From assembly GCA_037043455.1 (NCBI GenBank), contig JAWPHD010008237.1, forward strand, positions 53,693-117,692: DNA of 64,000 nt, given 5' to 3'. Source of the stretch: Cyrtodaria siliqua. Lineage: Eukaryota; Mollusca; Bivalvia; Adapedonta; Hiatellidae. The position numbers and the translations under genes were made by a program. Below are positions 40,561 to 52,945 of the stretch, in pieces. Numbering within the stretch: the first letter of the stretch is position 1; each line of letters starts with the position of its first letter. Under the pieces are notes generated by a model. That model made no database searches and was not told where the DNA came from. It saw nothing but the letters and a program-made list of their open reading frames with translations.

Positions 40561-43500
40561 TTTAAGCTAAAGAAGTAGGGAAATGAATTATAAAATGATA
40601 TCTATAATGGTTTTCCACAGAGTAAGAAGCAAGCATGTGCCCTAAAAAAGTCATCAGGCGTATACTGTTGACAAATGCGGGTGGCAAAATGTTTTTTCAT
40701 AAAATAAATGTTGTAAACAGGAATCATTGTTAGGATGTATTTTGAATATACATAATCTACTTGAAGTGATAGTATCCTATGTATGCATATATCCAAATGT
40801 TTTATAGTATCAGAATTTAGTTAGATGCTCAATTTTAAGGTCTGTAGCAAACAAAACGTCCGTTGAATAAATGTCTAGTTACAATGGTTACGACCATGGA
40901 TCATGTTTACATCATTTGGAAATTTTATATATAAAAATATATAAAATAATGAAGGAAAAACATGATGTTTTTACATACATATGTATTTATAACCTTTTGA
41001 TACGCATATTGTATACACTTCATTGAATATGTGGTGGAAATAGTGTTCAAGCAATCATTACAACAGAGTTTATAATCATTTAAATAACATATATGGTAAC
41101 TTATATTAAAATGGTGCAAGATGTTTTATCTTTAGGTGTGATAATTACATTTTAAAGAAAAAGATCACCGGAAAAAATATGATAAGTTTTAAAAACACGT
41201 TCAAAGTAACTGTATGAAATTCAATTTTGAAATTTTGCGCAATACTCATGTCGAAGTTGTAGGAGATTTTGTTCACATCACCTAATATTATTGCTTGTTT
41301 ATGTAAGAAAAGAGTGATCAAATAACTAAAAAATCAATTTAAATGAATCTCAATTTCTATAGAATTCATAGGGCTTACATTTTGGCACTGCATGAGATTC
41401 CATGCTTTCTACAAAAACCTGTTACACATTCAATGCTATAAATGTACACTCTGATTACATTGTTTTGGTTGTTCATAATGTATATAACCTTTCATTAACA
41501 TCCAATGCCCACACTTCCGAGAAGCAATTATTTGTTGAAAACACCAAGGTATATATGTTATTTAAAAGATGATGATTGTGCTGGAAGACTAGTGTGTTAC
41601 TAGTGGGATAATCCATAGATTTAGCTAACTATCAGAATATCCCTTGTACGAAAATGTTTGGTTCAAACTTTGCACAACTGTTGGTTTCAGCTGTAGCACT
41701 AATATTACAACACTTGTAAAACATGCATATCCATCACTATTATTATTTTTCCAAAATAACTTTGTACGTTAATATAAAAGTTGTGTTTTGGACTAAACGC
41801 CTCACACTCTATAAAAAGCTATATACATGTATTTACATATGTATACAAGCTTGGTTACAAACAAGAGGCCTCGCTAACCCAGTGGATATGGCCATGGCTT
41901 TGGAGCTACAGGCCTCTGCCCCAACTGATTCGCTCCCGAGGCATGCATGATGGGAAACTTCATCCTACATCTCAAATACTCTGCCACGCATGGGTTCGCT
42001 CCTTTGCGGAGGCATGTCTGATGGAAACCTTCAGCCTTCATGGCATCTCCATCTGAAATTGCATCTCCAATATAACCTAGTATGGGTGTTAACCCCATTT
42101 CATTCAGGGCTACAAATACAAATAGCATAATGTGACGTGAAAATTATTGATACACTTAATTACTGTTCTACTCAATTGAAAATGTTATAGTTTACGCATA
42201 ACAAAACAGTTCATAGCATCACAGGGGCTAGGACATTTAGTTATTCCAACATGCATCATTTTATCCATTACAAAAAATGTAAAAATATGTTTTACTCTAG
42301 ACACATGAAAATCTTATAGTCCACTATCCCAATGAATTACAAAAAGTGTCAATGTTTGAGTATATTTGTTTGCAACATGTCCGCAATGTGAATATCTAAT
42401 TCAATCTAGAAATAATGAAACTGGGCGAGTACATATATAAGGCAACATTTCATAACTTCCAAAATATTGTTTATACTGCTCACATGATTTTTGAAAATCG
42501 GTTCATGTATATTTTGCATTTTTTTCACCCACATCATAAAGCCTCCTATGTGTGTGGACTTATTTCTGACACAATAGTGCACATGCGCAGCACTTATAAT
42601 GCGCCAAACTGATACAAGAAAATGATCTTTCTACACTTTTTTAGTTTATAACCAAGTACTTTGTGTATGAAAAGGGTGATTCTATGCAATTGTTAAGCAA
42701 GTCGTCAAAGCAAATCAAGGTTTGAGCATTCTTCTTCATTTCAAATACAATGAAAAACTTCGATATAATTATGTACATTGAATAGTGAAACATTTTGTGA
42801 CATCATTGTATTTTTTGTTTAAGCTAAATCTTTTTTAAAAACGATTCTGGTTTTCAGTGAATGTTGATGAAAATTGCATTGTTTCGCAAAAAAAAGCATT
42901 TCCATTCATCATACCCTCGGATACTGACACATGCTTGCTCATTGCTTTGTGGGAAACCGTTAGACATGATCTCTTAGCATTCGCAACAGCTCGATAAATT
43001 CCATAGAATCATATTTCGAATTTATGTAGAAGGAATCCATACGGGCTATGTCATACTAATATGGCGGCGCCCTAGACCACTGCAGATTCCCTTCAAAAGC
43101 CATTAAAAGTCAAACCCAAAATTATCATCAGTTTTACAGTCATTTGGCCGATAGATCTATATATATTTTATTTACATGGAATCGCTGATATAACCTTCAT
43201 CTTTATTGTAGTAACAAACATGCAATGCAGATCTTACATTTTACACTTGTGGCTAACGGCCATACTGTTTAGAGTACAGCAACAGTGAACTATGTTCTGT
43301 CCCGTTGACTTTCGGATAAAACAATGTTAAGATTTTCATCGAAACACATAGGTGTGATTCCAAATATAGACCGAATATTTTTTACAAATGTCTCTTTTTG
43401 TCCATACATACTTCATTATTAAAGCCCAGTAATTTGATTGTATCACAAAAACATTGGTGTTTTTTCTCCATTTCTGTTCCACGTTTTGACCCTGACCTCG

Positions 43501-43944
43501 CAATTTGAGCATCTTATTCACTTCTGAAGTTCTGATATTATCAAACATAATGTAATGTACGTTTTTTACACCATTTTTTCACTTCAATTATATTTGTTGA
43601 AATACTTATTTGTGATTCTTTTTCAGTGATTTTTGATGATGGACAATTGTTTTAATTTAATTAGCGTCTTATCGATGTCTGATTCCGTGTTTCACATGAA
43701 GATGGGTTTGGAAGAAGGTTTCCTCACTTTAAAATGAACATAATATGCTGTATTTTCAAGTCAAAATAAAATACCTTCCATCATTTTTCTTAAAATCATT
43801 TGAAGCAAACAATTAAGGGTGTTAATATTGAATGAACAATATATGTATTAGACAGTTAAAAAACAGGTTTATGAACTTTTTTATAGCAATAAATTTAATA
43901 CTTTGACTTAAGAGTTAAATCGTCGTAAGATGTTCCATAAAACG
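40561..43944. other. Interior of the inverted-repeat structure, no recognised gene
   Basis: AT-rich DNA with no transposase or other domain. Short frames near 41720-42130 overlap on both strands and show no motif. Confidence 0.5.
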
Positions 43945-44747
43945 GGCCACTGTACTACGAATGTATTACAGAAATCAACGATTTTATTCATTTTTTTTCA
44001 ACATTTTGCCCCAAAATCTCACAATGTGAACTTTCACAGTAACTTACGATACAATGAAACATTTGTATATATAATTGTGCACCATTTTATTACTTCCATT
44101 AGATTAGTTTATTTTCCAACATCTTATAACAAAATGATTCCTGTTTTCAGCGATTTCTTTTACGAAAAACACATTTTTATACCCGAAAATAAAGTATTTC
44201 AGATCGTCGTATTCAAAAGGACTTTTTTCTGGGACATCTCTGTACCTTTCTCTGTGCAAAACAGTAAGAAACTAATTGTTTATAGCTCTTTCTTTTTTTT
44301 TTCATTTATAGCCTAGTAACACCAAATGTATTACAGAAATCAACGATTTGTTTCATTTTTTCCAAGTTTTGCCAAAAATCTCATATTATTAACCTCATAC
44401 CCATCTATGAAACCTTGATTTACAAAGATATGCATTTGGAAGAGCATTTCCGCACTATTAAATGATTCTTATTTGCTCAAATGATTTTTTATCAAATTAT
44501 TCCAGTTTCCGGAGAATTTCTCTTAAAAACTCAACTTTTACCCCAAAATTTAGCATTTCCCACCAGCTTTATCTTGAGGACTTTTTTTTTGAAACTCATT
44601 ACATGTCAGTGATTCTAAAAATCCTAAAATACTTTCTGTTGGAATGTGTTTGACCTTGACTCTTATGTTTGGCTATAATTACTGGCCTATTATGCAGGCG
44701 GTCAAAACCCATTTTATATCATTGCTGTACTAAATTAGAACTAGGGG
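43945..44747 (-). repeat. Right arm of the 5-kb inverted-repeat structure
   Basis: 803 bp, reverse complement of 39748-40560 with substitutions and indels (starts GGCCACTGTACTACG, ends AAATTAGAACTAGGGG). Confidence 0.88.
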
Positions 44748-46420
44748 TTGTTTTTAGTTAAAACAAATGTCTCCCCTACAGGAGAAAGGGTCATAAATCC
44801 GCCAAAATCATTAAACTGGAACACGGCGAAGACATGTGCAGCGGATCAGGAAAAGTAGTCGGGACAAAGCTTATGTATTGAAACCTTTAAAAGGTTTTAA
44901 AAAGTCACAACTCCACCAAATATCATTAAACCGGAACACCATAACGATATGCGCAACTATGCTTGGTATTGATCATTCCTGCCAAGTTTCACTGAAATCC
45001 AACAAGAGGTTCGGGAAAACTAGTCCAGATAAATTTTGTGTATAAGGGGTCATAACTCTGTCAAAAATCATTAAACCGAAACAAGGAGATGACTTGCGCA
45101 ACTAGGCTTGGTACTGATCATTCCTGCCAAGTTTTGTTAAAATCCAGCCAGGCGTTCAGGAGAACTAGTCTGTACAAAGTGGATTAAAACTTTAAAAGGG
45201 CCTTAACTCCACCAAAAAGCATTCAACCGGAAGACAGCATATGCACAACTAGGCTTGATACTGATCATCCTTGCACAGATTCGTTAAAATTCGGCCAGGG
45301 GTTCAGCAGCACTAGTCCGGACAAAGTTTGTGTATTAAGATATGTAAAGGGTCATAACTCCGCCAAATATTTCAACCGGATCACGATGTCGACATGCACA
45401 ACTAGGCTTGGTACTGATCATCCATGTATCGTTTCTCTGAAATGCGGCTTGTGGTTCAGGAGAACTAGTCCGGCCTAAACGTGTGCAGTAAAACCTTTAA
45501 AGGGCCATAAATTCGCCAACAATCTTTCAACCTGAACATGGTGACGAAATGCACAACTAGGCTTGGTACCGAGCATCCACGCCAAGTTTCTTTGAAATCC
45601 AGCTAGGCGTTCGGGTGAACTAGTTTGTACAAAGTTAGTGCATTAAAACCTTTAATAGGTCATAACTCCATAAAAATCATTCAGCCGGAAGACAGCGATG
45701 ATATGCGCAACTGCGCAGCAAGGCTTGATACAGATACATCCCTGCAACGTTTCTCTGAAATGCGGCTTGGGGTTCAGGAGAACTAGTCCAGACAAAGATG
45801 TGCATGTAAAATACTTTAAGGGCCATACTTCGCCAAAATTCTTTCAACCTGAACATGGTGATAAAATGCGCAACTAGACTTGGTACTGATCATCCTTGCC
45901 AAGTTTCGATGAAATTCGGCCAGGGGTTTAGCAGAACTAGTGCTGACAAAGTTTGTGTATTAAACCAGTAAAGGGCCATAACTCCGTCAAAAATCATTCA
46001 ACCGGAACACTGTGATGATATGCACAACTGGGCTAGGTACTGATCATCCCTGCCATGTTTCTTTGAAATCCGGCCAGGGGTTCAGGAGAAATAGTCCGGA
46101 CAAGGTTTGTGTAGTAAAACCTTTAAATGGTCATATCTCTGCCAAAAGTCATTCAACCGGAACATGATGACAATATGCACATCTAGGTTTGATACTGATC
46201 ATCCTTGCCAAGTTTCGCTTATATCCAGCTAGGGGTTCAGTAGAACGAGTCCATACAAATTATGTGTATTAAAACATTTAAAGGGCCATAACTCCACCAA
46301 AAAGCATTCAACCGGAACAAAGTGACAATATGCACTTCTAGGCTTGGTACTGATCATCCCTGCAAAGTTTTGCTGAAATACGGAAAAATGAAGGCCTTAT
46401 AATAACAATCTGGTTAACAA
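44748..46420 (+). repeat. Tandem array, about 150-bp unit, about 11 copies
   Basis: Units share GGGCCATAACTCCGCCAAAA, CATTCAACCGGAACA, CAACTAGGCTTGGTACTGAT, CAAGTTTC and AGAACTAGTCCGGACAAAG. The landmark TACTGATCAT recurs about every 150 bp from 44968 to 46347. The first unit lacks about 65 bp compared with 37790-37990. Confidence 0.9.
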
Positions 46421-46429
46421 TCTGGTAAA

Positions 46430-46740
46430 GTTTGGTAAAGATCGGATGCAAAATGAAGGTGCTAGAGTGTTGACATAAATTTAACTCATGTTTCAATAAT
46501 TCAAGGGCCATAACTTCGCAGTCACTGGTCCAATCCGTCTGGTTTTAGATTCTGACCGAGCTTTTATCAATAGCAACAATCTCGCAAAGTTTGATAAAGT
46601 AGTATGCAAAATGGAGTTGCCAGAGTGTTGACAAGACAAGCTATAGCAATTTTCGTTAATTCAAGGGCAATAACTCAGGTGTTACTGGTCCGATCCTGCT
46701 GGTTTTGATAAAGATCGAATGAACAAGAGTTGCACGCAAC
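46430..46740 (+). repeat. Second tandem repeat type, shared with 49970-50400
   Basis: Two degenerate units with CTGGTCCGATC.. GCTGGTTTT.. TGGTAAAGATCGGATG..AGAGTGTTGACA. Confidence 0.75.
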
Positions 46741-47678
46741 ATGGTGCCTCGCCTAAAGTAATATGTCCATCATACATGTTTCAAGCAATCTTTATCTTAA
46801 CAAAATCGAGGGTTTATAGTAACTGTTAAGGGAGCCCTATGGTGACAAATTAGCGTGATCTGCACATATTTTCACGCAACGCGCATGTGGATGTTGTAAA
46901 AAGTGGGAAGATGTTCCAAAATCATTAGTCATAAATCCTTGATACTTAGTATACATGTTCACAATCATGAACCCCACACATTGATGTAGGTTCGATAATT
47001 ATAGATTATTATATGTCAGTTTTCATATCAGCCACTGTATCATCCCTGAGACCCTGTATGTGCCCGAGGGCTTTAGCCTCGAGATATAATTCCTACATAT
47101 CTGATCTCTCAACTTTGGTATATTGAGCGACATACCAGGGTTAGGGTTTGATTCATTCATAATAATGGTATATCGACCACTTTGCCACAGTTTTGAGATC
47201 ATATAGGCAGGAATTATAGCATGAAGGCTGAAAACACGACATACTTCTGATTGACAAACTATTGTATATTGTGTGATATATCACACTTAGAGATAGATTA
47301 TTTGGATTTGATATAACAATGTGTTAACGTTAATTTTAATTCTAACCTGGGGTAAATCAACATCTCCTTTAACATATTTAGGTCATATTGTGTATATTAT
47401 ATACTGATACACTGTTTGTAATTCAATTAGATGTGATGTTTGTATATCAGGTGTATGTATGCCAGTCATATAAATGACTCTGATATAAAATAAAGAAAAC
47501 CAAACTCTTTTAGATGAACACCGACATATACTTTTTATCACATTTATTTGATAACCTTATAATTCTCTATTGTATACCAGTTTATTACAAATGTCTTGGT
47601 ATTATTTCTGTAAGTTTGTCTAGTCCTAAATTTGCCCAAAAGTGCAATTTTCTGTGTTTTTTTGTTTCGTTAGAAGGT
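46741..47678. other. Non-coding; degenerate hairpin apex at about 47068-47095
   Basis: GCCCGAGGGCTTTAGCCTCG is present but the arms are not symmetrical any more. There is no gene. Confidence 0.5.
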
Positions 47679-47692
47679 GTGCTGAAATTGAA
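47679..47692 (+). repeat. 14-bp target duplication (left) of a SINE-like insertion
   Basis: GTGCTGAAATTGAA, repeated exactly at 48144-48157. Confidence 0.85.
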
Positions 47693-48143
47693 TTGAATTG
47701 AATTGGGGTTTTAAGGCGCACCAACACATGAAAAGGTTATATGGCGCCTATCAGGCATGAACATGCCATGCTCATCTTCCATGTATATCGAGATAAAATA
47801 TGGAAAATGGGCCTAGAACCTTCTCACCCTGAACTGCTGAGTTGCTGCAAGTTCTATCGTAGAAACTGAACTGCAGAGTTGCTGCAAGTTCTATCGTAGA
47901 AACTCCATTTACGCTGGAACCACGTTATTGTTTTTCTGCCACTGCTCTTTTGATGCGAGCGAGATAAAACCTGAAACAATGCAGGGATCATGATGAAGAC
48001 CTTTAATGAACATGAACACAAAGTGATAAAATGAACATGAATTTGGGGGGATTCTACCACTCTGCCTACCCCTCCAAAGGGATCTGCAGTGACCCTATTC
48101 TTTGCCCCGTGACCAAACGGGGGCCCCCGGGAACCACACGGGC
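47693..48143 (-). mobile_element. SINE-like retroposon with 14-bp target duplications
   Basis: 451 bp flanked by GTGCTGAAATTGAA on both sides. Read on the minus strand, it has a GC-rich head (CCGTGTGGTTCCCGGGGGCC near 48140), a body and an (ATTCA)n tail at 47693-47702, the order expected for a SINE. A 43-bp body segment (about 47828-47909, AACTGC.GAGTTGCTGCAAG) is duplicated in tandem. A second copy without that duplication is at 63765-64000. Confidence 0.8.
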
Positions 48144-48157
48144 GTGCTGAAATTGAA

Positions 48158-48650
48158 AACGTCAAAGATTTCTCCTATTTCTATCATGTTAAGGGTTTTC
48201 TTACTTTTGTATTGATATCTGTTTAGCTTCTCATAACTTTTTTTTCATTTGTTTCCTTTTTTTTTATCTTCAATATTGGGTGATTTCTAAAGCCATACCC
48301 AATTTCCAGCTGATTCTGAATTTAAAATCCCACTTTCGGCTTTGTGGGTGTATTAATGAAGATTAATATTGCTAAAAAGTTAAAACAATAACACATCATT
48401 ATTTTTTCAGAAACTAACTAGTAATATGTTAGTCCATAAAAAACAGGGAAATTAAAATTCTTGTTATACTGATATTCACCAGAGGGCACCCTTAACACGA
48501 TTAAACACTGTTGTCAGCATTCAGTAGGTTAGCATTCATAGTCACAGGTTGAATTCCCAAATATCATTAAATGCGTGCTGTTTCGTTTTCAGTTTAGATC
48601 TGAATTTTTTGTTTGAATGGTGTTTTATGCCATTTTAGCACATGTTAGGC
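48158..48650. other. No gene seen
   Basis: AT-rich non-coding sequence. Confidence 0.4.
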
Positions 48651-48654
48651 CATA

Positions 48655-48852
48655 CAATGATGGTCGATTTGTTTGTGGTAGAAGCAGTCCACACCTTTTT
48701 TCTGGGTGAAAAATAACCTCCCGCCATCCGTAAGAATCGACACTTCCTCACTTACAAATCGAACTCCCAGTGGGATTCGAATCCGCAGCGGTGAGAGGCC
48801 AAGGTTTACAACGCAACGTCGTTAACCATTCGGCCATGGAGTCGCTTCGCCA
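48655..48852 (-). mobile_element. tRNA-derived SINE
   Basis: On the minus strand the head (about 48852-48760) has GGCCGAATGGTTAACG (A box, Leu/Ser-type) and GGATTCGAATCCCAC (B box), with a partly pairing acceptor stem (CGACTCC / GGGAGTTCG). It runs on into a non-tRNA body, so it is a SINE rather than a working tRNA. Confidence 0.7.
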
Positions 48853-48954
48853 AGAACAATGTCAAGTGGCAGTGAGTTTAGATATGAAATCTGGTACTCC
48901 GCAATTTTATATTGCTAAACATAGTCAAATTTGGAGATATTACATGTATTGTGA

Positions 48955-49720
48955 AATTTGGTGATGGTACATGTATTTAAGAGACAACTGAACTTGACAC
49001 AGGGTCATTTGGAGGCTGAAAGTTGCTGGAATAATAAGAACAATGTAAGTGATGTTATAGATGAAATTTGGTCACTCTACACTATAGGACAAAAAATGAA
49101 AATAATTTAACACACATTTTAACACAGTTTTTGAAGACGGTACATGTATTTAAGTGACAATGACTCCAACCCATGGTCAGTTGGAGAAATGGAAGTTATT
49201 GGCATTAAGAAGGCCAATGACAAGGAGGTTATATATGAAATTTGAACACTCTGCTGAAAGTTATAAGAATTTAAGGCATTTTAACACATTTTTTTGGGAG
49301 ACGGTACATGTATTTAAGAGACCACTGACCTAGATACTGGGTCAGTTGGAGGTTGAAAATCACTGGAATAAGAAGGACAATGACAAGGAAGTTATATATG
49401 AAATTTGAATACCTATTCCAAAGATAAAAAAAGGTTATAAGAATTTAACCAAAACGTTAACGCAAATCTTAACCAAAGCCTTAACAAAAACCTTAACCAA
49501 AATCTTAACAAAAACCTTAACCAAAATCTTAACAACGGTACATATTGTATTATAACTCGCTTGTCCTTGGGAGTAGAATGTTCAAATTTCATATATAACC
49601 TCCTTGTTTGTCATTGTCTTTCCCAATGCCAATTATTCCAGCCCTCCAGCTAACCCTGGATCGGAGACAATGCCACTTAAGTACATGTACCGTCACGTAA
49701 ATTATAACGCGAAATACTGG
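48955..49720. repeat. Tandem and inverted about 170-bp repeats
   Basis: GGTACATGTATTTAAG..GACA starts units at about 48967, 49140 and 49305. Bases 49540-49690 are an inverted copy, and a further unit starts at about 49722. Between them, AACCTTAACCAAAATCTTAA simple repeats occur at 49450-49540. Confidence 0.8.
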
Positions 49721-49969
49721 CGGTACATGTATTTAAGTGACACTGACTCCGTCCCATGGTCAGTTGAACATTATACTGCCAAGGACAAGAAAATTATTTT
49801 ACAATATGTTGACGCCGTCGAGCCCGTCAACATTAGCGGCGTCTATGTCTCGCATTTTTTCAAAAATCGAGACAAAAATGGAGGCGCTAGAAATATAGAT
49901 ACAAAACTCGAACTGGAAAAGCAGCAAAGACGACAGTTGACAAGATTTTTAAAGGACAATAACTCCGGC

Positions 49970-50474
49970 GTTACTGGTCCGATCTGGCTGGTTTTCGAAC
50001 ACGCCCAAGCTTTCATTGATATTAATAATCTGGTAAAGTTAGGTAAAGATCGGATGAAAAAGGAAGACGCTCGAATGTTGACATAAAAAAATAACACATT
50101 TTTCAATAATTCAAGGACAATAGCTTTCGGGATACACGTCCGATCTAGCTGGTTTTCAAACTCGCCAGAGCTTTCATTGATATTAATAATATGTTAAAGG
50201 TTGGTTAAGATCGGATAAAAAAATGGAGGCGCTAGAGTATTGATAAGACAAAATATAGCATTTTTTGCTAATTCAAGGGAAATAACTCCGGTGTTACTGG
50301 TCCGATCTGGCTGGTTTTCGAACTCGTCTGAGCTTTATTGATATTAATAATCTGGTAAACTTTGGTAAAGATCGGATGAAAAATGAAGTGCTAGTGTTGA
50401 CATCCACAAGTTAACGGACGAAGGACAAAAGAACATGACATAAACCTTGACCTTTGGCCAGTAGAGCTAAAAAC
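49970..50474 (+). repeat. About 150-bp repeat units, end of a composite repeat
   Basis: Three units of the 46430 type. The end GTAGAGCTAAAAACG resembles the end of the insertion at 54430. Confidence 0.75.
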
Positions 50475-52945
50475 GAACAGAACTTTATTAGATAAAAAAT
50501 GTAAACTTTATTAATACAAAAGACCAAATGACCTATCAGTATACAATACAAAACACATCATATTTATAGTATAACAGTCAATGGCTTGCTGGCATCCCTT
50601 TTACCAGTATATTTATTATTGTCCATCTGATGAATACACATTTGTTATTTTATAATCAAATATATAGATAGTTTATTAATATAAAAAGCCATAGGCCTAT
50701 CAGTATACATCCACTAACTTATTTAACAAAATGATAACAATAATTATAATAATAGATGTCCCAGTGCATTACAACGACTCAAAACTATTTAACCTCGTAC
50801 AATGAGGTTAAAATCTAGGTTACATTCCTAGTCAATATTACATGGAAATATACAATTCGTTTTTATACTTGCCTTAATCATGACACATGAAGTTAAGATC
50901 TTGCCGAAACGAAATGCAAGACATTGGATGTTTAGATTAACGCATGAACAAGACATCATTGATGTTCACAAAATAAAATAAAATAAATTATAGATAAATA
51001 AATAAGTAAGCAAACAAAATGTTGGACTTATAGAAAAACATATACTTCCTAATCTCAATTAAATTAATCAAAAGTGACTTTTAAAATTATTATGAAATCT
51101 TATTCTGCCCTAATTCAAATAGAACATACTATTTCTCTTCAAGAATGCTTTGTGTGTATAGTTCGAAATATTTCCTATTGATTTAACATTTTCATTTTTC
51201 ATTAATTCTATACATTTTGGTATATTCGGGCGTTTCCAATAATAAGCTTTAATATATTGTACCCTAAGATCAGAATAAAGGGGACATTCGAGTAAAAAAT
51301 GAAACTCGTCTTTTAGAGTGTTACATAATTGGCATTTTCTTTCATTTAATGGAGTCTTATTTGGTTTATGCCAACGGCCTGTCTCGATTTCTAACCTGTG
51401 AGATGACACTCTTAATCTTGTTAATGCAAAGCGAAACTTGTTTATTGTAATTTTGTCTAAATACATTTTAAAGTCAAACTCAGAGAAAAGTTTATAGCTT
51501 CTAGCTCTAGTAGAGTTTTCAATTTGTTCGGACCAGTTTTGTATAAAACAATATTTTAGCCTTTGCTTAAATTAACTTATAAACACATTTACATTTTCTA
51601 CACCTTGGTTTAACCAAACATGATAGAAACCCAAATTTTCTATCATATTTTTTATATGTTGCCAATGATGATTTATTTGGATTGTTCTGCATATCAGCTA
51701 ACATCATATTGTACGTAAGTTTTACATATTTAGAATCACTGCATCTCAGAATCTTAAACCAATATTTTATCATTGAAAGAAATCTGTGTTGCCTCATAGA
51801 CATTCTACCTAGCTCACCGTAAATAAAATTATTTTGGGTTTGGATTTTAACACCTAACAACTTTTTGCAAAATGTTAAGTGTTCCCGTTCAATTTGATCA
51901 GCTTGTATATATCCCCAGACTTCTGAACCATAACATAATATAGGCGATACAAGTTAATCAAATAAGTCTAGTGTGTGACTTACTGATATATCTGTAAATT
52001 TATATAGATAACTGTTAAGTTTAAAAATTGCTTTAGCGCCTGTCCTGATAATGTATCGCATGAATCAGAAAAGGACCCACCAGTGGTAAAAACTATTCCG
52101 AGATAGCTTAACTTATTTACTATTTCTAATTCTAAATTATCATACTTAAAGCTAACACCTAATCTGTTCCTTCCACTTTTCTTAAAAATAGCAATTTTAG
52201 ATTTATTTACATTAACTGTTAGACACCATTTGTCACAATAATCTTTTTGTATTTCTAAACCATCCTGTAATCCCTTCTCGGATTCTGAAAATAAAATTAT
52301 ATCATCTGCATATAACAATAATAATAATTTAAGCATCCCTACATCTACACCTTGAAAACCCTTTAAACTCAACGTGTCTTCTAGATCATTAACGTACATA
52401 GAAAACAAAAAAGGTGAGAGACACTCACCCTGAGCTACTCCGAATGTACATGAGACATCTTCACTAAGTTGTTGATTGTATTTAACTCTTGATTTGACAT
52501 TATTATACATGGATTTAATGACATTTAGTATTTTCCCCCTAACACCGTATTTAATTAGTTTATTTTTACCGTAATCAAAAGCCTTTTTAAAACCAATAAA
52601 TGCTACGTACAGTTTTTATTATCATTTGAAATGTGATTTATAACACCATGTAGAATAAATATATTGTCTACTGTCCCCATGTTCTTTCTAAAACCCGCTT
52701 GCGCCTCAACATAAACATGATAATCCTCTGCCCATTTATTCAATCTGTTGTTTAGTATTCGTGTAAAGAGTTTGCCAAAATGACGTTATTCCCCGATAGT
52801 TTTCCACCTCATTAACGTTGCCCTTTTTGTGTAATGGTACAATATATCCCTCTGTCCATTTTTCCGGAAAGTATTCCAAATCGTAATTTTTATTAAACAG
52901 TTCAAATAAATAACCAATTATATAATCAATTCCATATTTAAACAA
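50475..52945 (-). mobile_element. Second LINE copy, 3' part (RT to 3' end), broken
   Basis: Minus strand. RT frame 51980-52510 carries VAQGECLSPFLF and LLLYADDIILF; 52736-52945 carries the YFPEKWTEGYIVPLHKKGN start of RT; 51567-51860 carries the YGELGRM segment; 51110-51466 carries the C-x2-C...EFHFLLECPLY end. It is related to the LINE at 29425-33427. It has many frameshifts and stops, so it is dead. Confidence 0.85.

Noticed and set aside
41723..42128. Overlapping frames on both strands near 41.8 kb
   Set aside because: Opposite-strand frames over the same DNA with no motif, inside a non-coding inverted-repeat interior.
47854..48165. A 103-codon minus-strand frame
   Set aside because: It is the body of the SINE-like insertion and crosses its target duplication.
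49604..50086. A 160-codon plus-strand frame
   Set aside because: It runs across two unrelated repeat families and has no domain content.
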